NCBI RefSeq assembly: GCF_028583425.1
Contig: NC_072793.1
Span: forward strand, 102,471,689 to 102,535,688
Reading direction: 5' to 3'
DNA length: 64,000 nt
Origin: Eublepharis macularius
Taxonomy: Eukaryota > Chordata > Lepidosauria > Squamata > Eublepharidae
Shown here in pieces: positions 23,170 to 34,775 of the stretch. Position numbers and translations under genes: made by a program. The notes under the pieces were generated by a model. The model was not told where the DNA came from. It ran no database searches and saw nothing but the letters and a program-made list of their open reading frames with translations. Every line of letters starts with the position of its first letter. The stretch's first letter is position 1.

Positions 23170-23705
23170 CTGTTTACCCTCTGCCGTGGTGCCCACTGAG
23201 TTTGGCCCCAGGGCCTGGCAGCAGCCCTAGCACCAGAGGGAGGGAGGGAGGGACTAGAGCCCTAGCCCACCACTCCCAGAGGCCTGAACAGATCAGGCAC
23301 TAGTAATAATACTGTGAGCCCTCAGCCAAGGTGCCCACTAAGCTTGGCCCCAGGGCCTGGCAGCAGCACTGGAACCAGAGGCTGGGGCTACAGCCATAGC
23401 CCAGCACACCAAGATGCCTGGACAGAACAGGCACAGAGACTAATAATAATAATAGTAATAAGAACAATAATAATGAAAATGATAATGATTGTGATAATAA
23501 TAATAATCATTTGGTGAGCCCTCAGCCGAGGTGCCACTGAGCTTGGCCCCAGGGCCTGGCAGCAGCCCTGGCACCAAAGGGAGGGTGGGACTAGAGCCCT
23601 AGCCCACCACTCCTACAGACCTGAACAGATCAGGCAGTGATATAATAATCAATGTGAGCCCTCTGCCGCAGTGCCCACTGAGCTTGGCCCCAAAATCCCC
23701 CCAAA
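23170..23705. repeat. Tandem repeat (about 140-200 bp) with AAT-rich spacer
   Basis: The block GAGCCCTCNGCCGNGGTGCC, ACTGAGCTTGGCCCCAGGGC and CTGGCAGCAGCCCTGGCACC recurs at about 23177, 23317, 23515 and 23656; the last copy is partial. Each full copy ends in a trinucleotide AAT stretch of different length (longest about 23442-23510), which explains the unequal periods. Confidence 0.85.
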
Positions 23706-24374
23706 AGATCCCTATCCCAAAAATCCAAGCTCAATTATACTCTGTCTCTCTCCCCAAAGGCTAGCAAGTAGCAAGCAAGAGCTCTGTCCCACTCCACTGC
23801 TCGCTGAAAGTGAAACCAGAACTGGGATTGCAATGCTTTTTATAAACTGAGGTCCCATATAGCAACGCAGGAGGTCTGTGTTTGGCCGTCAGAGCTGCCT
23901 ATCAGGGTTTGCAGGGATGAGATTGGAGTGCCCATGGCTACAGAACACCCCCTCCCCTGTCCTTCCCCCGGGTGTCTTCTCCCAACTTGTAACCGCTTTT
24001 CAGCTCTGTGGTTGGAAGGAAGACCTGCCGATCAAGGTAAGCTGGGCTTCCATTCAGGTTTCCAGAGCGACAGAAGGAGTGCAGACAGAGTTCAGGCATT
24101 CCCCCGGCTCCGTTTCCAGGGGAATTGATTGATGGCGCCTGACTGTCTGGCTTCCCGAACTACGGCCAAATGCACCGAACCAGCCTTCTTCCAAACACTG
24201 GTTTGTTGGCCATGGACAATCACGAAATGCTGGGTCGCGATCGCCAATTTCATGGTTTTTTTAAGTTCGTAATGCGGTTCGTGTCCATGTCTAATTGAAA
24301 TGCCAGCCTCACCAGTATGGATGGGTAAATCATTATTGTGATTCCTCCTCCTCTTCCTCATCATCACCACCTCC

Positions 24375-24530
24375 ACCACCACCTACAGTCCGCCTTTCTC
24401 ACTGAGATCCAAGGTGGATTACACAGTGCAAGTGATAAATACAATATAATCAGTAGCAAGGACAGTCACTGAGCAAAGTACAATAATGAACAGCAGTTAG
24501 GACATTCCGTGAAAGAGATGCAATAGGGCA
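24375..24530 (-). mobile_element. LINE 3' tail (L2-type)
   Basis: AGTCCGCCTTTCTCACTGAG and CAAGGTGGATTACACAGTGC, then an AT-rich stretch. This is the same terminus as at 52320 in ALAS1 intron 6. A CTC/CAC-rich microsatellite (24343-24385) precedes it. Confidence 0.6.
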
Positions 24531-26265
24531 TGGAAGCAGAAACTGCCCTTTTAAATTCTCCACCTTTTTTTCTGCTTCCAGCATAATTAATTACTTCATG
24601 TTCCAGCTAGCCTGCCCTTGCATTCCTGAATCCATTGTCAATTATCAGTGCTGCTCTTCTGGAACTGGAACGGGCACTGCAGTGCTGCTTTTTGCTTTGC
24701 AATAATTGATTTTGAGGGGTATCATTGTAGTTTTGTGACCAGACTATTACAATAATTTAAAACAAAAATAAAATGAACAGTCGCTGCAAAGGAAAAACTG
24801 TATGGAAGTCCTCCATCTAGCGACAAGCAATTAAGGAATATATGAGGCACAGAAAGTATTTACTTAGGCCCTAAATGGAAGAAAACCTATGGCCAGAAGC
24901 AGACCCTTTACTACACAGGACATATTTCAAAGTAAACATATAGCAAAATCTTTCCATTGGTGTGGACAATGCTGTATTTTTATGGAGAAAACAGTACTTT
25001 ATTAAGTGATTTGCAGAACCCCAACTTCAATGCCTCTTTCAGCTGATTGGAGAAAAGGAATTCGAGTATCCTGGTGCAGAAGCAACCAAATACAGAGCGA
25101 AGTGTGCTTAAATCCAGGAGCAAAGCAGTGGGTTTATAACCACAGTCATATTAGTGCAGATCGTGGCCAGGAGATAAAACATGCTTGCAAACAGCTACAA
25201 AGAGGAAGAATTGCCTTAGTATAGCCTACAGGGAATTTTTGTTAACAGAAAGAGTGGGTTCACTTTTTCCTTTCTGGCCATGAATGTCCCATAAAATGAC
25301 AAATGTGGGTAGGTGTGTGCCGGCAGGTGGGCTTGTACATTTTTTTTGTAAGGTAGTAATTTTTGTATTTTCAGAGTTCAGGCATTTATTGCCCAATTGC
25401 CCAATTTTGAAGTGAGTTCTGTACACAATGTTCCCCTCTTCCAACTTAGCAGCTTGAACAAATGCATTGAGTGAGTACCAGTCACAAGCTCCCAGATTAA
25501 AGAAGAGAAATCTGACAATAAATACATCCACCTCATCTTCCTAGACATATCTCATGTGCTCATGTAAGAATCAGAATGACTCCATGAGTCCTGAAGCACT
25601 GAAGATAGCAAGAGGGGCAAAAATAGATATCCAAAGTCTTTTGACAGGTCATTAATAACACATACATGGAAAGCAATAGTGGCAAACATGGTTTGGGCAA
25701 CCAGTTTATGAGAGAATGAATAAAATCAACATTGGCCTCCTTTTACTCAAGTTCAAAAACTATTTTGACAAGCAGTTGTTGAAAGGAAATTACTGAGTTA
25801 GAAAAGCCCAGACTTACATCTAGGTGAGCCCTCTCATCCTGCCTATAGTAACCAGCTCACCTAAGAACAGATTTTATTTTCAAGGAGCAAAACATTTGTG
25901 GGCACAAACTCTCTATCCTTTACCAGCAAAACACAGATATAGCCCTTTACTGTCAAAATGATGGCCATTCTCATGACTGAGACTCACATGCTTTAAAGCA
26001 ACTAAAAATACAGAACAATGTGATACTGGGCAAAATATGAACGCACCAACCCACTTTGGAGGCTTTGCATAATGAAACTCATATTGACAACTGGGTTTTA
26101 TCAACTACTCAGGAGTCGGGTCTCAGAAAATGAATCACAACAGAAATTGTCTAGCACCTCCTCTTGTACTGTCTGGCCCATCAGTTGAGCCTCTTCCTAA
26201 GCCCTGATCTCTCTGCTTCTGCCTACAGAGGTAAGGTGAGTGGGGACAACACACAGGGCTTTTTT
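24531..26265. other. Intergenic DNA, nothing recognised
   Basis: No clear exon, RNA gene or named repeat. A 101-codon minus frame (25531-25226) shows no family resemblance. Confidence 0.5.
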
Positions 26266-26585
26266 TTAGTGCTGGCATCTCACCTTTGGAATTGCCTCCC
26301 CCTTGAGGCTTGACAGGTACCTACCTTACTTTCCTTTGGTGTCATTTCTTTTTACCCAGGCTTCTAGGTAAGGGGTTCCATCTTTTTAAAGGTAATTTTA
26401 TCCTCTGCTTCTAGCCTTGGGGATCTTCTCATGGTTGCTTTAGGTTACTGAATGTTGTTTTATTGTGATTTTATGCCCTGTTTTGTTTTTAATATGATCA
26501 CTGTATTATTTTTACTTTGTGGACTGTATTGAGCAGGTCTCTGGAGAAGCAGCATGCAAATTCTCTAAATACATAGAATAGAATA
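26266..26585 (+). mobile_element. L2-type LINE 3' end
   Basis: A short coding remnant resembling the end of an L2 reverse-transcriptase frame (LWNCLPLEA at about 26290) is followed by a 3' UTR with TTTATTGTGATTTTATG and a terminal TCTCTAAATACAT. The frame is broken. Confidence 0.5.
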
Positions 26586-28499
26586 GCTTGTATCAGCCCG
26601 TGAATGTGCAAGTTCAGGGCTCTACCAGCTTTGACAGTTTCAAGAGTATTATTTTGCCCTGGTTCCAAAAAGGTCTTGGGCAAAAGAGGCTGAAAACCTG
26701 AAGAGCTTCTCTGGGCTTCCAGGCAGTGTTTTATCATTGGGTAGTCCATATTACCAAACCTTTCCCATTGTTAGGTAGCTTGAGATGCCTCTAACTTCAG
26801 CTTTAAGGGTTCAAAGTTTTAGTCTTCCTAGACTGCATGTGTTGCTCAGGAGATGGACAAGCCAGCCTACAAACTGCAGGAAATGAATAATTTGATTCAT
26901 ATTTGTATATCATTAGTATTTCAAAAACCCCACATTCTCATAGGTCCTGCCCCCCCCCACACCGTCTGTATTCTACAACACTTCCAAATGTCTCAAAATA
27001 TAGCTCCTGGCCAACCTCTCCCAGCATGATGCTTAAGAGTCTGGCAGAAAGTCAAGGATCTGCTTGCAGCCTGACCAAAATAGTCATCCTTAGCAGTGCT
27101 TAGTTTTTAAAACTCAGAATTCTAAATGAGCTCAAGCCTACCAAGAAGTTATTCTTTTGGGGCTGAAACTCCCTCCTCATCCTATACACAAGCAGGTCTG
27201 AGGAACGGCATTTTGCACATGCTTAGAGGCACTCATCTTCCATCTCAGGGTTGAGTCTGCAGAGCAGAACACAGTACATTTCTGTAACCCACTTCACATT
27301 TACCACCATCAGTTCCTCAGCAGTATTTCCCTCTTGGAACTAGATAAAAGCAAAGGATAATACAATTCTATGCACCTGCTTTGAATCCGGAGGAAGATTT
27401 GCATGGACGGAATGGAGGGGAGACATTTTAGCTGATAATAAATGACAGCAGATTGAATATTTGTAACCAACAAAAGAACTGTAATTTGTACAAAAAACTG
27501 TAATTTGGTCACATATATGGAAACTGGGTGCTCACTTTCTAAACTGACAGCATTGGCTGGTTGAAAGGAGATTTGACCGTTGTCAATATTAACAAGGAGA
27601 ATTCAGATTAATTTCCAAACACAGAGTGACTTTTTGGCAATCAAGAGGAAATTTTGCTTAGGTGGATTCAACATATGATACCCACCACAACAAAAGGCTC
27701 CTAGTGTTGAGCAGTGGCATGCCAGACCTGCTCTTCGAATGGGTCCAATCCTCAGGCCAGGCAGGGTGAACCCTTGATGCACTGGCAGTTCTGCTGAGGC
27801 TGGGAGATGGTGATGGGCAAGTAGGGATATACCAACCTCAAGGTGAGGCCTGGAGTTCTCTACAGAGTTGAATTCCTTTAAGGAAACAGCAGTTTTGGCA
27901 GTCAGGCTGTATGACATCACATCCTACTGTGTTTGCCTGCAGAAAGATGGCCATTTCCACATCAGCACCAATCACCTTTTGGGACATGACAACTGAACAT
28001 GTTGATTCCACTGTGTGTTGGACAGGCAAACTGTTTTCCCCAGTACCTTCTACCTAATGATGGCAAAAGCTGTCATAGTTGAGGGGTGGAGGTAGACTAC
28101 CCTGGAAATACCAGCCATTGCTTCTTATCTTAGAAGGAAAATCATAAACAGACACTGCAAACCCTTGATAAGCCACAAATAAAAACTTGATTGGCACTTC
28201 AATTATATTCCTGCAGGTTATGCAATGCAGTAAAAGCCGTACTCTGCTTTTATGCAAGTTTTTGCATGAATATTTCCTCATTACGTAGTCATTTGCACAG
28301 ACGTAATCAGTATTTTAAGAAAGTGCTCTTTAAGGACAGCATGTAACGAACAGGAGAGGAGACACTCAGAAGAGTCAATAGAGTTAAGCAAGTACTCAAG
28401 GACATTATTAAGAAAGACATTTCTTTCAGACTTGCACATAGCCACACGCAACTGCTTCTAGCCTGAGGTCTGTCTTAAGAAGATCATTTTAGGGTACTC

Positions 28500-28640
28500 A
28501 GTTTTGCTTCATGATGTTTTTTTGCTGACCCTGGCGTGTGGTGCATGTTGTTTTATGATTTTATCATATTGTGTTTACTTGTCAGGCACTTTGAGCAGAT
28601 CTATGAAGACGCATATATACATTTTCCTGAATTAATCGAT
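28500..28640 (+). mobile_element. LINE 3' tail
   Basis: TGCATGTTGTTTTATGATTT and TTGTCAGGCACTTTGAGCAG, then ATCTATGAAGACGCATATAT, comparable in layout with the tail at 26440-26585. Confidence 0.35.
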
Positions 28641-28664
28641 TAAATTCACCTAGGAAAAAGCAAG

Positions 28665-28830
28665 AGTCCAGACTATCAAAATTTGTGGCAGGGTATGAGC
28701 TTTCATGACTCACGACTCACAAGAGCTCATACCACACCACAAATTTTGTTAGTCTTATAGGTGCTGCTGAACTCTTGCTCTTTTCTACTGCTACAGACAG
28801 ACGAACACGGCTATCCATTCACCTAGTTGA
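28665..28830. repeat. Interspersed palindromic retroposon
   Basis: Contains mirrored AAAATTTGTGGCAGGGTATGAGC and GCTCATACCACACCACAAATTTT halves (trimmed here), then TTAGTCTTATAGGTGCTGCT and a GACGAACACGGCTATCCATT end. It resembles the element nested at 34892-35077. Confidence 0.5.
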
Positions 28831-29149
28831 TCATACACCTTAGAATGTCTATCCTTACTCAAGACTAACACATGAGCCTCCATCCTTAGCCTCTAGGGAA
28901 GCACAGCGGCTCAGAAGAGGGCTGCTGACTCTTTCCACCTGGAATGGAGAATTCCAGCTACCAAGCACATCTTACAGAGTAAAACAAATTCCCCAGAAAG
29001 TTAGGCTACTTGGTGACCACAGAGAGGGCAGTAAAGCATCTTTTGAGTCTGCAGGTGCAAGTTCAACAGGTTGCCCTGTTCTGAGCCCTAGCAAGCAGAA
29101 GACTTGCTTCCCCCTCCCACCTGCAGGTAATCTCCCCCCTGCAGTTCTT

Positions 29150-29900
29150 ACGAGAGAACTGAGGACGTTGCTGAATGTTTCCCAAAACGTCCTACCGGCC
29201 GGCGCTCGCCGCTCAGTAAGAGCGTGCTTACAGAGAAGGGGGAGCGAACGGGAAATTTGGGAGGCTCAACCAGCCGCGCAGGCAAAGGATGCTAAAGGCT
29301 CCCAAAGTAACCCCCCTCCTGGGATCTGCTCCAGAAGGAGGAAGGAGCCCGCGGGTGTAAACCAAAACCCCGCGGCGAAGCACTGCAAACCACGGATTCG
29401 CTCAAAGGCTCGGGAAGGGGGAGGCCGGGGGTTCGGCTCCCAAAACAGATCGGGAGGAGAGGGCCAGGCAGAAACGGACCGGCCGGCCCAGGGAAGAGTT
29501 TACCTCGCCCGCCGGCTCGGCTCGCCCGCTCCAGGCATCTCGAGCTGCATCGCACGCCGCCCGCTCCAGGCGCGGCCAGCGCTCGGCTGCTACTTACCTG
29601 GCCGCGGGCAGGCAGGCCCGCCCTCTCACCTGCCGGCCACGCCCCGCGCCCCACCCGCCCGCCTGCCCGAAACCTCCCCGCCCGGCGCGCTCCGGGCTTC
29701 GGGAGCAGGGAGCAGGTTTCTTCCCCGTGACTCAGCTCCGATCAGGCTGGACAAGGCTTCTCCCATCGGTCCGGCCCTTCCCTCTTCGCTAGCTGGGCCA
29801 AAGGTCTGGGGCGTGGATGTCAGAGGGCTCTCCCCGAGAATCGGCAGGTGTGTTCGGATGGAGCTGGGGGGGGGAGGGGCTGAAGAGAGGTGGTGGGAAA
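29150..29900. promoter_or_regulatory. CpG island, candidate promoter
   Basis: GC-rich, CG-dense block in AT-rich surroundings. The 261-codon plus frame (29168-29953) and overlapping minus frames are low-complexity Arg/Ala/Gly/Pro shadows. On the minus strand a strong donor CCAG|GTAAGTA follows 29598. Confidence 0.7.
29598..29800 (-). other. Candidate first exon ending at a strong donor; gene unknown
   Basis: Minus-strand sequence inside the CpG island ends at 29598 with CAG|GTAAGTAG, an almost ideal splice donor. The 5' limit is a guess. A frame starting at 29654 (MGRGAWPAGERAGLPARGQ) runs through the donor but resembles nothing I know, so the exon may be untranslated. Any gene would run left. 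No convincing downstream exon was found between 8 and 29 kb. Confidence 0.3.
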
Positions 29901-30589
29901 GCAAGAGTCGGGCCCGGAGCACCTTCAAGCCCAACCAGATTGCCAGGGCATGAGCTCTGGAGCCTGGCGAGTCGAGCTCCCTACCTAAAGAGGTGGAAAG
30001 AGGCTTCATTTCCTCCACACGTAGCTCCGCCCGGGATGGGCAAGGAACACAGTACCTTTAACAGATGTGTTGCAGGCTAAAATTCAGACGGTCAGACTTT
30101 TCCTGGCATGAAAATTGGGCAGCGATGGAAGAAAGCTTTACCTGTTGGATTTTTTACACATGAAGTAAATGAAGTGGCTAAATACATTTTATCTTACGTG
30201 TATTTGTTGAGGTGAGGAAAAGAACAAGTGTAGGAGAGGTTGCTGTAGATGCCACTGGGGACTATGATATGGAAAGAGGATGAAGTAATTGGGTAGCAGA
30301 AGTTGGGAAGGGCAGTGATGACCATGAAAAGATCTCTAAAAGGACAGTGAGGGTATGGAGAGAGGCAGCAGGAGGGAAAGCAGCAACTGCCAGAGGGCAC
30401 TCTGCCGCTGAGCGCTGGTTGTGGTCTGAGCACTCACAAGCACTCGACGGCTGCCTCAGCAGAGACATCTGGTGGAATAAACTTGGGCTCGGTGCCATTT
30501 TTCTAAACGAAACACTGCTGGACTCCCGTCTTTGAGGAAGGTGGAACCGGCTGCTTTTCTTCATCACTGTGTTTCCCCAAAGGTTGCCT

Positions 30590-30785
30590 CAGGTAGGTAG
30601 CTGTGTTGGGCTGTAGCAGAACAGCAGGATCTAAGTCCAGTGGCTCTTTAGAGACCAACAAGATTTTCAGAGCATAAGATTTTGAGGGTCAAAGCAGGGA
30701 GCTCCGACTCTCAAAAGTTTCTACCTTGAAAATCTTGTTGGTCTCTAAGGTGCCCCTGGATTCAAGTTCCACTTTTCATAAAAGG
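30590..30785. repeat. Interspersed palindromic retroposon
   Basis: AGAGACCAACAAGATTTTCA on the left is mirrored by TTGAAAATCTTGTTGGTCTC on the right around a CTCTCAAAAGTTTCTACCTT core. A left-end phrase TAGCTGTGTTGGGCTGTAGC is shared in spirit with 34892-35077 read in reverse. Confidence 0.55.
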
Positions 30786-30829
30786 ATGCTATAAACACCT
30801 ACAGGGGAAATGGCCACTGCCATAAATAG

Positions 30830-31015
30830 CTTTAAAGGGTGTTTAGGCAAATCCATGGGGGATAGGCCAATCAACGTTGTTAGCTATGACATCTAACTAG
30901 AACCTCCATGTTCAGAGGCAGTGACCCTCTGGATATGCTTGTAAGCCTCCTGGGGGTATCTGACTGCCCACTGTGTGAAACAGGATGCTAGACTAGATGG
31001 AGCACTGGAGCGCTA
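30830..31015 (+). repeat. Interspersed retroposon ('GCTGGACTAGATGGACC' family)
   Basis: GGATAGGCCAATCAACG and GTGTGAAACAGGATGCTAGA followed by CTAGATGGAGCACTGG. It is related to 16150-16372. Confidence 0.5.
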
Positions 31016-31577
31016 ACCCTCCAAGGCTGCACTTCAGTGCTTAATACAAGCAGTAGGAATGCAAAGGAAAAGACACAAATAAGGCTGCATTCCTAAACCC
31101 CAAGGAACATTTTTTTAAAAATTTTGCTTTGGAATAAGCACACTTAGGAGTGTGTTGCAAGTGACGCTTCTGACATTTGTTGACTGCTGGATCTTAAAGT
31201 CAGGTCTGCAGAAGCAAACCCCATTGTGTGCAATGCAGCTTCTGAATACACGTGGGATTGCAGCCTTTCCATGCCGACTGCATGATGATGGCAGCTCAGG
31301 GTGATGACAATGCAGCAACCATCGCCCTCTTTTGTATTCCTTTTCCTGCCTCGGAGTCAAGCTGCACCACCTAAAGTGACTCTGAAGCTCGGTCCTAGTG
31401 ACCCACATCAACCACGTGGATACAAACTTGCGTATCACCTATGGATGTATACTTCATTAAGCTGAGGTAATCTTTAAGGTCCCACTGGACTTCTGTTTCA
31501 TCCAGATAAATGGAAGTTGTTCCTGAATTGTCCACACATGCTCTTCTGCCTGCTTTACATGCTCCGCTTAGAGAAGA

Positions 31578-31680
31578 CATGCGGCCCAATCCTGTGCAGA
31601 GCTGAGCTCTCATGAACCCATTGAAATCCATAGGCTTAGGCATGATGACTCAGTTTGCACAGGAATCAGGCTGTTACTGC
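31578..31680. repeat. Short palindromic MITE-like repeat
   Basis: CCAATCCTGTGCAGAGCTGA and a reverse half TTTGCACAGGAATCAGG flank CCATTGAAATCCATAGGCTT. It looks like the family at 5165-5250. Confidence 0.5.
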
Positions 31681-32341
31681 ATTACGGATTCATCTCAAGG
31701 GACCAAAATTTTAAAAGAAAAAACCTATTCAGATCCTAGAGAAGGGAGCCATGGAGGGATTGATTTAAGCAGTCTAGATTTGCATCTTGATATTAGTGAC
31801 TTTTCAGACAATTCTTTTACAAAATGATGAACATATACAATGTGTTATATCGGGTAACATGGTAATTTCAAACATTGGGAACCAAGAAAGGAAACTAAAC
31901 ACAATAATGTGCAGCACAGGGCAGTGCTGGAGTCTCCCCGTCATCATGGTCATGACAGCAGGAGGTCTTACAAGAAGTTGATGAATGCAAATAAATTGGC
32001 TTTTGAAGAAAAAAAAAGTCCAGTAAGATACCACCATGTGCTTAGCTTTCAGCTTATCAAAATCAAAAGTGTCAAGGTTGGACTTGATAAAGACCATTCT
32101 AGAGCGCCATCTGCTGACAAAATTGAGCAAAATAATTTGGCTATCATCCTGTTACTGTATGGATCGCCAGGGACTCTTGCACATACAGTAACTGTGTGTC
32201 CAGTGAACATGCATATGAGGGGAATGCGATGGCACTTGGATGGCCCCTTCTATTTCTCAACAGGCATTCAGCATTTCTTTTGAAATAGCATACGAGTCTT
32301 CCAGTTAACACATGCATAACACAGGACCTTTCTGAATGTAT

Positions 32342-32550
32342 GTTTGTATTTATTTTGTTTTCTCCCAATGAGGCTTACGTAATTCTCTTCTCGTCCATTT
32401 TATCCTCACAGCAAGCCTGTACAGTAGGTTAGGCTGAGGCTGTGTGATTGGCCCAAGGTCACCCAGTGAGCTTCCATGGCAGAATGAACATTCAAACCTG
32501 GGTCTCCCCGATCCTAGTCCAGCCCTCTAACCATGACACCACATTGGCTT
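32342..32550 (-). repeat. tRNA-derived SINE
   Basis: On the minus strand: AGCCAATGTGGTGTCATGGT head, GGTTTGAATGTTC box, GTGACCTTGGGCCAATCACA middle and a TGGGAGAAAAC tail. It is close to full length and of the family at 9155-9347. Confidence 0.75.
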
Positions 32551-32829
32551 AAAAATTATGCTACTCACAGGGCAGTAGTGAAATCAGGGATTACCCCCAA
32601 CCGGTGCTCACTGTGCACACTGGTATCCTGTGTATCATCCCAGTACCAATTACAGCACAATCCAAAACCTTCTGTATCCATTGACTTTGATAGACTTGGA
32701 AGGTATGACTCTACTTTGGATGGCTCTGATTATTTCCAGAGGAAACTGCCCTTATTTCAGGATCCTTGTCTGCAGTTAGTCAGAATTCCCTGACAGACAG
32801 TAAATGGACAGTTGTTGGGGGTCAAATCA

Positions 32830-33530
32830 TTCTTTGTTTCATCTGAAGAAGATTGTTCTGACTCTTCACGGTCTTGGCCCAGCATACCTACGGGACCGCC
32901 TCCCTCCCTTTGTCCCTCCATGGCAGCTTTGCTCATCTGAACAGGGTCTCCTGCAGGTGTCAGGCTGCACATGGGTGAAATCAACAGCAGCCTGTACATG
33001 GGCTTTCTCTGTGGTGGCCCCTACCCTGAGGAACGGCCTGCCTGAGGAGGTCAGGAGAGCCCCCACTCTCCTGGCTTTCTGCAAACGATGCAAAACCAAA
33101 TTATTCAAAAAGGCTTTTTACTCAAATAGGAGGGCTGTATTGTAGGGAGGGGGTCTCAAATGTGTCCCTAATGAGTTAGGAACGATAGACTTCACAACTA
33201 TGTTGCCTTGCATATTATCTGTTGCTTTGAATATGTATTCCTATATATTACCTGTGCTTCATGTTATCTAATGTCACTCCCAGAACTGATTATGTTCTGT
33301 TTCAGCAATCCTTCAACCCTGTATTGGATCCTTGCTAATGCTGTGCCTCTGTAAACTTGTATTCATCTGCCTTATGACACTGTTTATGGAAATGTCCTTG
33401 ACACTGTATGGAAATGCTTACCCTTGTTCTTGATACTGATTGTACTAATCTCACACTATGTAATCCTCCTTGAGTCTCAGTGAGGATGGGATGTTATTTA
33501 CCAAACAATGTTATTTACCTCCATGCCATG
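32830..33530 (+). mobile_element. L2-type LINE 3' end with reverse-transcriptase C-terminus
   Basis: The plus frame to 33145 reads HGLGPAYLRDRLPPF, then WAFSVVAPTLRNGLPEEVRR and PTLLAFCKRCKTKLFKKAFY, the characteristic C-terminus of L2 ORF2. About 380 bp of 3' UTR follows, ending CTCCTTGAGTCTCAGTGAGG. It is 5'-truncated. Confidence 0.8.
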
Positions 33531-34449
33531 AAAAGCTTCACCAGCCCATTTCCAAATATTAAGCCTCTTTTAAAGAGATGGACCATTTTTCGCCAGGTCT
33601 GTCTGCAGTTTTAGAGAAGCATTTTATACTAACAGCAACCCTGTGAAGTAGTGGAGGGTGAGTGAGCTTCAAAGCTGAGCAAGAATTTGAGCCAGAATTT
33701 CTCACATGCTACCCATGATGCACTAATGCTCTAGTGATATGCTCTAATGCAAGTACACAGATTATACATGCAGGGGACCTTCTGCCAGTCAGGGGCTGGG
33801 CATCATGTGGATGCTCAGGAACATACTCTGCCATTCACAGTTTACATGGAGGCTACAGGAAACATCTGTGTAACCGTAGCAACACCATTGCCTGTTCTTA
33901 GGCTATGACTGAAAAGGCAGTTGTACCTCTTTATGGGTGAACTAAAAGGATAGTTTCTGATAACCCCATTTTTCAAGCAGATATTTCTTTTCAAGATGGA
34001 AGGATAGAGTAACAGGTCAAGGGAAAGAAATGGGAGCATGGCAGGGATTTCCCTTGCCATGGTTTTCCCAACTAAAGAAGAGCAGAATACCTTTGTCTCA
34101 GGGGATTTCTTGATGCTTTATTAAAAGGATCCAGGGCAGTAACACCTAGCTGGGACCTTGAGCAGCTGTGCCAATAGGAGCTCAGTATTTGCCTTGGAGA
34201 TAGTTAACACGTGTAGTAAATACCTGGCAAACTGCATTTTTGGAGCGTTGATGAGTTACTCAATATTTGTAAGCTTGTCTTACTTTGCAATGGATGTTTA
34301 CATATACCGCACATGTGCACAGTGTCCTTCAGCCTGGCCGTTAGCCCCAATCTACTCTTCAGTGGATAGGTATGTATGGTTGATAACAGAAGTATTTTTC
34401 CAGCTTTTTAATGGACTGCTTCTGGTCGGGGGTCTGTTTTGTGGATAGT

Positions 34450-34580
34450 TTTGTGCTGTTTACATCCTTGTACTTGTTTTAATGGCTTGTCATTTTTATC
34501 TTGATCATTTATTATTTTTGTTGTAAGCAGGATTCTGAAGAGGTGGCACAGACATCTCCTAGATAAATAAATAAGAGCAG
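34450..34580 (+). mobile_element. LINE 3' tail
   Basis: AT-rich stretch ending AGCAGGATTCTGAAGAGGTG..CAGACATCTCCTAGATAAAT AAATAAG, like the other plus-strand L2-type tails. Confidence 0.45.
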
Positions 34581-34775
34581 AGCACCCTAAAACAAAATCC
34601 TACAATGTAAACTATACTCAATTTTGGGGCATGATCAAACAATTTTTAGTTTGTTCCTTCCTTCCTTCCTCCACTCCACCCCAGTTCACGCCAGTGCAGG
34701 ATATTGGTGGAACTTGAAAGTGAAAGGAAGGTGAGTGTGGGTTATATGAGAGGAAGCCATGTAAGAGTGGCATAA

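Larger units (their letters stand above)
21817..24293. mobile_element. hAT-like DNA transposon, 2.48 kb, non-autonomous
   Basis: Termini are TAGACATGGGCAC and, inverted, TAGACATGGACAC. They are flanked by perfect 8-bp duplications ATTGAAAT (21809-21816 and 24294-24301). The size and 8-bp duplication fit hAT. The minus strand keeps a BED zinc-finger coding stretch (22760-22560 region), but I see no RNase-H-like catalytic domain, so it cannot encode a full transposase. The right part carries a tandem repeat and resembles 36770-37178. CpG content is higher than in the flanks. Confidence 0.9.

Noticed and set aside
29168..29953. 261-codon plus-strand frame in the CpG island
   Set aside because: It is low-complexity Arg/Ala/Gly/Pro sequence with overlapping frames on the other strand. 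It fits stop-codon depletion in GC-rich DNA and shows no domain.
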